This document shows positions 16,937 to 23,194 of a stretch of 42,129 nt of DNA, piece after piece. Under the pieces are notes generated by a model that worked only from the letters and a program-made list of their open reading frames with translations, was not told the origin of the DNA and ran no database searches. Every line of letters starts with the position of its first letter. Position 1 is the stretch's first letter. A program made the position numbers and the translations under genes. The stretch is from Pseudomonadota bacterium (lineage in GTDB: Bacteria; Pseudomonadota; Alphaproteobacteria; Caulobacterales; Caulobacteraceae), in the NCBI GenBank assembly GCA_023424215.1, contig JAFAEC010000087.1, positions 1 through 42,129 of the forward strand. Reading direction: 5' to 3'.

Positions 16937-17886
16937 TGGCCGACGTCGCGATCCTCATCCCGACCCTGCGGCGCCCGGAGAGCCTCGAGCGCGCGTTGCG
17001 GTCGATCTTCGGGCAGGAGCGCGTCGCCGACCGCATCGTGGCGATCGTGGTGGTGGACAACGATCCGACCGGCTCCGCGGCCGGGACCGTGACCCGGCTG
17101 CGCGACGCGGCGCCCTGGCCCCTGATCTATCGCCACGCGCCGACTCCCGGAGTGGCGACCGCCCGCAACGCCGGCCTCGCCGCCATCGACGCTCCGCTGA
17201 TCGCCTTCCTCGACGACGACGAGGCGGCATCGCCCCGCTGGCTGGCCGCCCTGATCACGGCGCTCGAAAGCACCGGGGCGGACGTGGTGTTCGGGCCCAT
17301 CGCCGGGCGCGCGCCGGAGGCGAAGCCGTGGCTTCGACCCTACCTGGAGCGCTTCTTCGGCCGGGCGGGGCCCGACACAGTCGGCCTGATCGATCGACCG
17401 TTCGGCTGCGGCAACTCGTTAATGGTCCGGCGAACCGCCCTGCCCGGCGAAGCGCCCTTCAGTCCCGCCTCCGACCAGGCCGGCGGCGAGGACGATGTGC
17501 TCTTCGCCGCCCTTGCGGCGCGCGGCGGGCGCTTCGGCTGGGCGGCGGACGCCTGGGTGGAGGAGTTCGCGCCGCCCCATCGGGCGACGCTCCGCTACAC
17601 GCTCGCCCGGGCCTTCGCCTACGGTCAGGGCCCCAGCCAGACCTCCGCCGCGGCACGGAACTGGGGCGCCGTCGGCCGGTGGATGATCATCGGCGCCGGC
17701 CAGACGCTGGTCTGGGGGGCCGTCGCCGCGATCCTGGCCCTGGCGCGGAGCCCGCGACGGGCCGAGTTTTACGACCGCACCGCGCGCGGTATCGGAAAGC
17801 TGTTGTGGATGAAGGGCTTTGAGCCGCACTTCTATGGCGCACGGGAACTGGCGCGCCTCGACCGGACCGTCAGGGTCAGCCCGTAA
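16936..17886 (+). CDS. Family 2 glycosyltransferase, membrane-associated
   Basis: This protein of about 316 residues has a GT-A domain: VAILIPTLRRPESLERALRS, VVVDNDPTGSA, RHAPTPGVATARNAGLAA, and the metal-binding FLDDDEAASPRWL. A likely catalytic Asp/Glu lies in AGGEDDVLFAALAARGG. A hydrophobic segment near residue 250 (WMIIGAGQTLVWGAVAAILALA) suggests membrane attachment. The ATG at 16936 shares one base with the preceding stop (TGATG). It is the last gene of the plus-strand polysaccharide operon and runs 11 bp into the convergent hfsB-like gene, with no room for a separate terminator. Sugar specificity is not readable. Confidence 0.85.
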   Translation: MADVAILIPTLRRPESLERALRSIFGQERVADRIVAIVVVDNDPTGSAAGTVTRLRDAAPWPLIYRHAPTPGVATARNAGLAAIDAPLIAFLDDDEAASPRWLAALITALESTGADVVFGPIAGRAPEAKPWLRPYLERFFGRAGPDTVGLIDRPFGCGNSLMVRRTALPGEAPFSPASDQAGGEDDVLFAALAARGGRFGWAADAWVEEFAPPHRATLRYTLARAFAYGQGPSQTSAAARNWGAVGRWMIIGAGQTLVWGAVAAILALARSPRRAEFYDRTARGIGKLLWMKGFEPHFYGARELARLDRTVRVSP

Positions 17887-18595
17887 GCCGCTTCAGGAAG
17901 GCTGGCGGCCGGTAGGTCGAACGATTGACCACCACGCCCGCGATCCTGCCCCCGACCGCCTCGATCTCGTCGCGGAGCACAAGAGGTTCGCCGGCGTCGG
18001 CGGCGCCTGCGGCGACGACCAGCACCGTGGCGTCCACGAAGGGGGCCAGGGTGATGGCGGCGTCGTTGCGATCCGCGGCCGGCGCGTCGATGACTACGGT
18101 GTCGGCGTGGCGCCGCAGGGCGTCCCAGTAGCGGGCGTCCGCGACAACCTCCGCCCGCTGCCCGGAGCGCAGGTTCTCGCCGGCGAACCGGGTGACCCAC
18201 AGCCGTCCGCCCAGAAACGGCCGCGCCGTGACCAGACGCGCCGGATGGACGGGCCTTCCTTCCCTGTCCGTCAGACGCGGCGTGATGGCGAAGAAGATCG
18301 ATCCGTCCGGCGTGGCGACCGCCGCCTTGCCCATGCGGCCGAAGCGCTCCGGCTGGGCCGCGACCGCCTCCAGCTGGCCCTGCTGCGACAGGTCGGCATC
18401 GATGAGCCAGACCGGCCTGCGCGCGCGCACGGCGGCCAGCCGGGCGTACTCGCGGGCGACCGTCGAGACCCCCTCCCCGGTCGTGGCGGCGGCGATCTGG
18501 ATCACCCGGCCGCGATGGCCGGGCGCCGGTCCCAACGCCGCCCAGAGAGCGGCCATTTCGGATGTCAGATCGACCATCGAATCGCTACGCGCCAC
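17876..18595 (-). CDS. hfsB: CpsD/BY-kinase-like ATPase of polysaccharide export (HfsB-like), atypical P-loop
   Basis: This 239-residue P-loop protein resembles the cytoplasmic half of Wzc-type tyrosine autokinases. The Walker A region reads TTGEGVSTVA (about residues 38-47), with Val43 where the essential Lys is expected. A Walker A'-like LIDADLSQQGQLEAV and Walker B-like TVVIDAPAADRND follow. There is no C-terminal tyrosine cluster. In Caulobacter the separate HfsB partner of HfsA has this place, so a structural or regulatory role rather than kinase activity is likely. The start is GTG 18595 or ATG 18577; neither has a strong ribosome site. It lies 29 bp downstream of hfsA on the same strand. 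Confidence 0.72.
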   Translation of the reverse strand: MARSDSMVDLTSEMAALWAALGPAPGHRGRVIQIAAATTGEGVSTVAREYARLAAVRARRPVWLIDADLSQQGQLEAVAAQPERFGRMGKAAVATPDGSIFFAITPRLTDREGRPVHPARLVTARPFLGGRLWVTRFAGENLRSGQRAEVVADARYWDALRRHADTVVIDAPAADRNDAAITLAPFVDATVLVVAAGAADAGEPLVLRDEIEAVGGRIAGVVVNRSTYRPPAFLKRLTG

Positions 18596-18598
18596 TCA

Positions 18599-18620
18599 CC
18601 CGTGCGCACGGTAGCACGGG
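18599..18620. repeat. Inverted repeat between hfsA-like and hfsB-like genes
   Basis: CCCGTGC (18599-18605) and GCACGGG (18614-18620) are perfect inverted copies separated by 8 bases, within the 29-bp gap between the two genes. In the minus-strand transcript the hairpin would sit right before the hfsB start and could affect its translation or the relative yield of the two proteins. There is no T-run. Confidence 0.5.
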
Positions 18621-18624
18621 CGCA

Positions 18625-20076
18625 TCAATGAGCCTTCACCGGGGCGACGGCCAGCACCGGCAGGTCGAGCGTGCGCCCCGTCGAAGCGGGCGTGGCGTAG
18701 CCGCGCCGCGTGAACACACGCAGCAATCCGACGCAGAGGGCGGTCAGGGCCGCGAACAGGAAGACCACCGCCAGCAGCGGCGCCTTCAGGCTGCTCCCGC
18801 GGGTCGGCGCCTGGGCGCGCTCGATGACGGTGACATTGTCCGCCCCCGCCGCCACCAGGGCCCGGTCGGCGCGCGACTGGCTCTCGCGCTGCTGGAAGTC
18901 GCGGATCGCGGCGGTCAGGGTCTCGCGATTGCCGGCCAGGGTCGCGTGGGTTGACTCGAGACGCGTCAGATCCGCCAGTCGCGTGCGCAGCGTCGACAGC
19001 TGGCTCTGCAGCACCCGCAGCCGCGCCGCCAGGGCGTCCCGGTCAGCGGCGGCGTTGATGCGGGCGGTCTCGATCTCGGTGAAGATCGCGCTGGGGCCGG
19101 TCCGCACCTCCTTGGCGCCCACGGCGGTGCCGGTGGCGACGAACGCCTCCAGCTGGGCGATCTGCTCGTCGATGTCGCGCACCGGCTGGGCGTCTTCGGT
19201 GTAGCGGGCCAGCAGGTTCTCCCGCTGGGTGCGCAGCTGCAGGATCTGGTCCTGCGCCGAAATGTTCAGGTCCTGTTGCAGCACCACCTCCGCCGGCTGC
19301 TGCGCCAGCTGGGCTTCCAGCGTCGCCAGTCGCTGGCTGGCCTGGTTGAGCTGGGCGCGGACCGAGAGGGTCTCGGCAGAGACGGTCTGGAAGTTCGCCG
19401 CCAGGGTCGCCTTGGCGGTGGCGAAGTCGCCAATGTTGTTCGAGCGCAGGAACGCCCCATAGGCGGCGTCGGCGGCGGCCAGTTCATCCTCGAAGGCCTG
19501 GCGTTGGGCGGCGTAGGGAGCGGGGTCGGCGCGGTCGCGGAACACCTCCCGGCGGCGCGCAAGATACTGGTCGATCAGGGCGTTGAGCACCCGCGCCGCC
19601 CGTTGCGGGTCGCCCGAGCGGTACGAGGCGGAAATGATGGCGCTGCCCGGGGTGGTGCCTACGCCCAGGTTGTTGTCCAGCACCTTGAGGGCCGCGGTCT
19701 CGCGTTCGGCCGCCGTGCCGCCCGCGTCTTCCCCGAGGATCGCTTCCGGCCCGAGTGCGCGGACGGTCCGGCGTTTGACCTCCAGGCTGCCGAGCATGGC
19801 GGCCTCGGACTGGGCGACGGCGTCGGCCTCGGGGGCCTGACCGATCCGCTCGGCCTGCCCCGCCACCCGTGGCTGGTAGACATACTCCTGCCCCACGCCC
19901 GCGTAGACGCTGGCCGAGGCGGTGTAGGACTTCTTGAGCGTAAGCACCGCGGCCGTGCCGATCGCGAAGATCGCCAGGAAGACGATGATCATCAGCAGCA
20001 ATTCGCGGAACAGCAGGCCTACGACGTCAGCGAAGCCGTAGCGCGGGCGGACTGTGGTGTAGGCCGTCGTGCGCAT
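18625..20076 (-). CDS. hfsA: Polysaccharide co-polymerase / chain-length protein (HfsA, Wzc/GumC family)
   Basis: This 483-residue inner-membrane protein has a transmembrane helix near each end (about 28-48 and 434-454). The first is preceded by a Wzz-like N-terminal segment (RYGFADVVGLLFRELLLM). The long periplasmic part between them is rich in coiled coil (AETLSVRAQLNQASQRLATLEAQLAQQ, and a second block near 330-400). A Pro-containing motif (APTRGSSLKAP) just before the second helix is typical of the PCP family. It would control chain length and bridge to the Wza-type exporter. The kinase domain is encoded separately by the hfsB-like gene downstream. Transcription diverges from the hfsD-like gene. 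Confidence 0.85.
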   Translation of the reverse strand: MRTTAYTTVRPRYGFADVVGLLFRELLLMIIVFLAIFAIGTAAVLTLKKSYTASASVYAGVGQEYVYQPRVAGQAERIGQAPEADAVAQSEAAMLGSLEVKRRTVRALGPEAILGEDAGGTAAERETAALKVLDNNLGVGTTPGSAIISASYRSGDPQRAARVLNALIDQYLARRREVFRDRADPAPYAAQRQAFEDELAAADAAYGAFLRSNNIGDFATAKATLAANFQTVSAETLSVRAQLNQASQRLATLEAQLAQQPAEVVLQQDLNISAQDQILQLRTQRENLLARYTEDAQPVRDIDEQIAQLEAFVATGTAVGAKEVRTGPSAIFTEIETARINAAADRDALAARLRVLQSQLSTLRTRLADLTRLESTHATLAGNRETLTAAIRDFQQRESQSRADRALVAAGADNVTVIERAQAPTRGSSLKAPLLAVVFLFAALTALCVGLLRVFTRRGYATPASTGRTLDLPVLAVAPVKAH

Positions 20077-20087
20077 GCGGGCGGGCT

Positions 20088-20092
20088 GATTC
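20088..20092. promoter_or_regulatory. GANTC (CcrM-type) methylation site in the hfsA/hfsD promoter region
   Basis: GATTC at this position lies 11 bp upstream of the hfsA-like start. GANTC is the recognition sequence of the alphaproteobacterial cell-cycle methyltransferase CcrM. A single GANTC is expected by chance every few hundred bases, so it only gains weight beside the CtrA-like box. Confidence 0.35.
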
Positions 20093-20133
20093 CATCGAAC
20101 GGGACTGACCGCGCCAGCCTTCGCCCACCGGCG

Positions 20134-20154
20134 TTAACCATGGGTTACCCATGG
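20134..20154 (+). promoter_or_regulatory. Candidate CtrA binding site between hfsA-like and hfsD-like genes
   Basis: TTAACCAT (20134-20141) and TTACCCAT (20145-20152) are tandem 8-mers with an 11-bp period, giving TTAA-N7-TTAC against the CtrA consensus TTAA-N7-TTAA (7 of 8). The same bases also form a perfect dyad, CCATGGG-TTA-CCCATGG (20138-20154). The site lies about 58 bp upstream of the hfsA-like start and 46 bp upstream of the hfsD-like start, so it could control both. Confidence 0.5.
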
Positions 20155-20199
20155 CGCCGCACCCTTAAATCACGTCCTGCCGCCGGAGCGATCCCCGTC

Positions 20200-20970
20200 A
20201 TGTCCCTCGACCGCCGCACCCTGCTCCTCGGCCTGATCGGCGTCGGCGGAGCACTGACTTCCGCATGCGGCGGCGGATTCGCCGGCGACTACGACTCGCG
20301 GTTGCCCCGCCCGGCCGGCGCGGGCCCCGCCGGCCGTGTGCAGGCCGCCGGAGACATGGCCTTTCCGGAGATCGGCTTCGCCGACTGGACCGACTCCGAG
20401 CCCGAGTACGTTCTCTACCCCGGGGATGAGATCGAGGTGGCGACGCCCACGGCGCCCGAGCAGACGCGGACTCTCCGCATCGGACCGGACGGTCGCATCG
20501 CCCTGCCGCTCGCCGGGCAGCTCATGGCCGCCGACCGCACCATTGCGGAACTGGAGACCGACGCCTCGGACGCCTTCGCGCCGCATCTGCGCCGGCCGCT
20601 CGTCGAGATCACCCTGAAGGCTGCGGGGCCGATCCGGGTCTGGGTCGGCGGCGAAGTCCGCACCCCGGGCATGATCGAGATGACCGGCGATCTCGACGCC
20701 TATCAGGCGGTGATCCAGGCCGGAGACTTCCTGCCGTCGGCCCGTGCGCAGGAGGTGGCGCTGATCCGCCGCGGGCCCGGCGGCGTGCGCATGATGCGGG
20801 CGGTGGACCTGCGGCCCCGCCGCGGCGAAGTGGTCGCCTTGCGACGCGGCGACATCATATATGTTCCCCGCTCGACCTTGGGCGAGGTGGCCAACTTCGT
20901 CACCCAGTTCCGCAACGCCCTGCCCATCGGCTTCAGCTACGCCATCGGCGGGCAGTATCAGTCGTTCTGA
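20200..20970 (+). CDS. hfsD: Wza-type polysaccharide export lipoprotein (HfsD-like)
   Basis: This 256-residue outer-membrane secretin-like exporter has a signal peptide with twin Arg (MSLDRRTLLLG) and a lipobox-like end (LTSAC, Cys23). The Poly_export domain follows (about 70-160: YVLYPGDEIEVATPTAPEQTRTLRIGPDGRIALPLAGQLMAADRTI), then a SLBB-type region (IRVWVGGEVRTPGMIEMTGDLDAYQAVIQAGDFLP) and DIIYVPRSTLGEVANFVTQF near the C-terminus, typical of Wza relatives. It would form the outer-membrane channel for the polymer made by this locus. It is transcribed away from the hfsA-like gene across a 123-bp gap. Regulation by CtrA is suggested by the box at 20134. Confidence 0.85.
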   Translation: MSLDRRTLLLGLIGVGGALTSACGGGFAGDYDSRLPRPAGAGPAGRVQAAGDMAFPEIGFADWTDSEPEYVLYPGDEIEVATPTAPEQTRTLRIGPDGRIALPLAGQLMAADRTIAELETDASDAFAPHLRRPLVEITLKAAGPIRVWVGGEVRTPGMIEMTGDLDAYQAVIQAGDFLPSARAQEVALIRRGPGGVRMMRAVDLRPRRGEVVALRRGDIIYVPRSTLGEVANFVTQFRNALPIGFSYAIGGQYQSF

Positions 20971-20982
20971 CGGGCCGGCGGA

Positions 20983-21001
20983 GCATCCTGTCGCTGGATG
21001 C
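20983..21001. terminator. Stem-loop between two convergent genes
   Basis: GCATCC-TGTCGCT-GGATGC forms a 6-bp stem, extended by an outer CCGGC/GCCGG pair, in the 45-bp gap between the stops of the hfsD-like gene and the Sel1-like gene. Its position fits a bidirectional terminator, but neither side has a run of T. Confidence 0.4.
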
Positions 21002-21015
21002 CAGCGGCCGGGACC

Positions 21016-21318
21016 TCACGCCGCCAGCGTGACCACCCCGGCATCGATCCAGCGCCGCGCGGCCTTCTGCGCCTCGCTGATCTCCTCCCGGTCCATCTCC
21101 TGGCTCATTTCGCGCCGGTAGACGCGGGCCTCGATCGAGCCCTTCATCGCCGCCAGGTTGAAGATCATGTGGGCCGAGACCCGGTCCATCGGGCAGCCGC
21201 CCTGGCCGGTCGAATACATCATGCCCAGACGGAACAGGTCGTCGCCGTTCATCCCGGGCGTCGGCAGGGGCAGTTCCTGCTCTTCGCTGGTCGTCGGCGC
21301 GGTTTCTTGCGCGATCAT
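21016..21318 (-). CDS. Short Sel1-repeat-like protein
   Basis: This 100-residue cytoplasmic protein has no signal peptide. The central part (FRLGMMYSTGQGGCPMDRVSAHMIFNLAAMKGSIEAR, about residues 29-65) matches one Sel1-type TPR-like repeat (LG..Y..G.G...D...A...F..AA..G...A), followed by a charged helix (EMSQEMDREEISEAQKAARRW) that looks like the start of another repeat. Such repeats bind partner proteins; a one-repeat protein may pair with another or be regulatory. Start ATG 21318 has GGGAGA 6-7 bases upstream. The partner and process are unknown. Confidence 0.78.
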   Translation of the reverse strand: MIAQETAPTTSEEQELPLPTPGMNGDDLFRLGMMYSTGQGGCPMDRVSAHMIFNLAAMKGSIEARVYRREMSQEMDREEISEAQKAARRWIDAGVVTLAA

Positions 21319-21531
21319 TACCGTATCTCCCGAACCGGAGCCCTTCTGGCCCGGCCCTCTGACACGAATGAAATGCCCCGTGGTTTGAAGTTAAAGTTAA
21401 CAGCTCGGGCCGCGCGGGCCGATTTCAGGTCCGGTCGAGGAATACTCTCGGCCTGTAAATACCTCTGAAAACAATCGGTAATCTCCGCTTCACATCCACT
21501 AACAAGGAGTCAGCGGAAGCTTTCCAGTTGG
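21319..21531. other. Intergenic region, AT-richer than its surroundings
   Basis: This stretch holds no convincing ORF. It contains GTTAACTTTAAC (read on the minus strand, near 21387-21400) in the leader of the Sel1-like gene, two TTAAC elements that are too close for a CtrA box, and a GANTC (GAGTC, 21507-21511). An AAGGAG near 21504-21509 on the plus strand has no start codon at proper spacing. Confidence 0.4.
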
Positions 21532-22251
21532 TTACCGGGCGCGCTGGCCGAACAGCACTCTTCGGGCCTCGTCAGCCTCCTTCCCCGCGGCGGCGAGATT
21601 GCGTCGCCATTCGTCGCCCACAGCCCGGCCCGCGATCACCGCCGGCCTCACCGCGATGCGGGCGTGCCAGGCCCTGAGATGAGGAAAGTCCGCCAGATCC
21701 TGTCCCTGCAGCGCCGGCAGTATCCACGGCCATATGGCCATGTCGGCGATGGAGTATTCGCCCGCCACATAGTCGCGGTCCGCCAGCCGTCGGTCGAGGA
21801 CGCCGTAAAGCCGGTTGGTCTCGTCGGTGTACCGACGCACGCCATAGGCCAGATGTCGCTGGTCGAGGGTCATCGCCGGCGCATACTGGCGGAAGTGATG
21901 GGTCTGGCCGGCCATCGGGCCGAGACCCCCGACCTGCCAGAACAGCCACTGGTCTACCTCCGCCTTCTCGCGCGGGCTCTGCGGGTAGAACCGTCCGGAC
22001 TTCGCTCCGAGGTACTGGAGTATCGCCCCCGACTCGAAGATCGACAGCAGCTTTCCGTCAGGCCCGTCCGGATCGACTAGGGCGGGCATCCGGCCGTTCG
22101 GGCTGAGGGCCTGGAACGCGGGGGCGAACTGCTCGCCCGCGCCGATGTTGACCGGCTTGACCTCGTACGGCAGCCCCATCTCTTCCAGGGCGATGGTGAT
22201 CTTCCAGCCGTTGGGCGTGGGCCAGTACCAGAGTTCGATCGGTCGGGTCAT
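21532..22251 (-). CDS. Glutathione S-transferase, YghU/nu-class type
   Basis: This 239-residue protein has an N-terminal thioredoxin-like domain (IELWYWPTPNGWKITIALEEMGLPYEVKPVNIGAGEQF, then ALSPNGRMPALVD and the glutathione-binding IFESGAILQYLG) and a C-terminal helical domain (DQWLFWQVGGLGPMAGQTHHFRQY; YSIADMAIWPWI). The TPNGWK segment with Asn is characteristic of the Ure2p/YghU/YfcG group, which often acts in disulfide reduction rather than drug conjugation. The ATG at 22251 is preceded by AAGGAG 6 bp away, which decides against the longer upstream frame. It diverges from the first rcnB-like gene. Confidence 0.88.
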   Translation of the reverse strand: MTRPIELWYWPTPNGWKITIALEEMGLPYEVKPVNIGAGEQFAPAFQALSPNGRMPALVDPDGPDGKLLSIFESGAILQYLGAKSGRFYPQSPREKAEVDQWLFWQVGGLGPMAGQTHHFRQYAPAMTLDQRHLAYGVRRYTDETNRLYGVLDRRLADRDYVAGEYSIADMAIWPWILPALQGQDLADFPHLRAWHARIAVRPAVIAGRAVGDEWRRNLAAAGKEADEARRVLFGQRAR

Positions 22252-22308
22252 GTCGGCTCCTTGGCTGCCGGAAATGGTCGCGGGGTCACGACGCCGCAAG
22301 CCAACCTG

Positions 22309-22329
22309 ACTGTCCCATTCAGGCACAGT
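22309..22329. promoter_or_regulatory. Candidate operator (dyad) between the GST gene and the rcnB-like gene
   Basis: ACTGTCCC-ATTCA-GGCACAGT is an inverted repeat of 8-base arms with one mismatch. It lies 58 bp upstream of the GST start and 79 bp upstream of the rcnB-like start. It overlaps the TTCA direct repeat at 22317, so one of the two readings may be coincidental. Confidence 0.4.
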
Positions 22330-22333
22330 TCAT
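22317..22333 (+). promoter_or_regulatory. Direct-repeat box upstream of the first rcnB-like gene
   Basis: ATTCAG-GCACA-GTTCAT places two TTCA cores exactly 11 bp apart, 75 bp before the start codon. The same arrangement precedes the second rcnB-like gene (23117-23133). Hexamers separated by 5 bases are how OmpR/PhoP-family regulators bind. Confidence 0.5.
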
Positions 22334-22407
22334 CGGGAGAAGCCGATCCTGCCACAATCGATGCGCGGGCCCGCGCCATCCGCCCGCCCGCTGGAATGGA
22401 GAGCACC

Positions 22408-23031
22408 ATGAACCGCTTCACGAAGGCGGCCATTGTCGCCCTGGCGCTGGCGACCACCGCCGCTCCCCTCGCCGCCGAGGCCCAGAGTCGCGAAGACCGG
22501 CGGGAATGGCGTCAGGACCGCCGGGAGGATCGGCGTGAGTACCGGCGCGACCGCCGGGAAGACCGGCGAGAGTTTCGGCGGGAACGACGGGACGACCGAC
22601 GCGACTGGCGCCGGGGCGAATACGAGAACCGCCGCGACTATCGGCGCGACCGCCGCCAGGACCGTCGGGAGTTCCGCGAAGAGCGCCGCGAGGATCGCCG
22701 CGACTTTCGTCGCGACCGGCGGTGGGACCGCAATGACCGCGACTGGTGGCGGGGCCGCAGCGACTTCCGCGACTACGCCGGCCGGCGTAACGGCTACTGG
22801 TACGCCCCCAGCTACGGCTATTACCGCGTCGAGCCGCGCTACTACGGCTACCGCTGGCAGCGCGGCCATTACCTGCCGCCCGCCTACCGCCAGTACTATG
22901 TGCGCGATCCCTACGTTTACGGCCTTCGCCCCGCGCCGCGCGGCTATCGCTATGTACATGCCGGGGACGACATCGTGCTGATGGCCCTCGCCACCGGACT
23001 GATCGCGAGCGTGCTCTACGACGTCTTCTAG
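22408..23031 (+). CDS. RcnB-family periplasmic protein with Arg-rich repeats (copy 1)
   Basis: This precursor of 207 residues has a Sec signal peptide (MNRFTKAAIVALALATTAAPLAAEAQ). A segment of about 95 residues follows that is built from REDRRE/RRDRR-type units, with nearly every second or third residue Arg. Next comes a Tyr-rich part (YWYAPSYGYYRVEPRYYGYRW) and the C-terminal RcnB domain (RGHYLPPAYRQYYVRDPYVYGLRPAPRGYRYVHAGDDIVLMALATGLIASVLYDVF). E. coli RcnB is a periplasmic protein of nickel/cobalt homeostasis; for Arg-rich alphaproteobacterial relatives the role is not established. ATG 22408 has GGAGA in front; an ATG 12 bp upstream is possible. A paralogue follows. Confidence 0.85.
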   Translation: MNRFTKAAIVALALATTAAPLAAEAQSREDRREWRQDRREDRREYRRDRREDRREFRRERRDDRRDWRRGEYENRRDYRRDRRQDRREFREERREDRRDFRRDRRWDRNDRDWWRGRSDFRDYAGRRNGYWYAPSYGYYRVEPRYYGYRWQRGHYLPPAYRQYYVRDPYVYGLRPAPRGYRYVHAGDDIVLMALATGLIASVLYDVF

Positions 23032-23054
23032 GTCGGGCGGCATCCCAAACCGCC

Positions 23055-23083
23055 ACGCCCCGCGGGAGTGACCCGCGGGGCGT
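23055..23083 (+). terminator. Strong hairpin after the first rcnB-like gene
   Basis: ACGCCCCGCGGG-AGTGA-CCCGCGGGGCGT is a perfect 12-bp stem with a 5-base loop, 23 bp after the stop codon. It is followed by CTTC rather than a T-run, so it may terminate weakly or mainly protect the 3' end of the mRNA. Confidence 0.7.
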
Positions 23084-23116
23084 CTTCACGTCAGCCGGGC
23101 GACCGCCCCCTTCTTC

Positions 23117-23133
23117 GTTCAGTCGGGGTTCAG
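23117..23133 (+). promoter_or_regulatory. Direct-repeat box upstream of the second rcnB-like gene
   Basis: GTTCAG-TCGGG-GTTCAG is a perfect hexamer repeat with 5-base spacer (11-bp period), 61 bp before the start codon. It shares spacing, orientation and core with the box before the first rcnB-like gene. Confidence 0.55.
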
Positions 23134-23194
23134 GATGATCCGGCCACGTTTTCCCCAAGCCGTCTGACAGGGGCGTGCGGAGATACATACGAGA

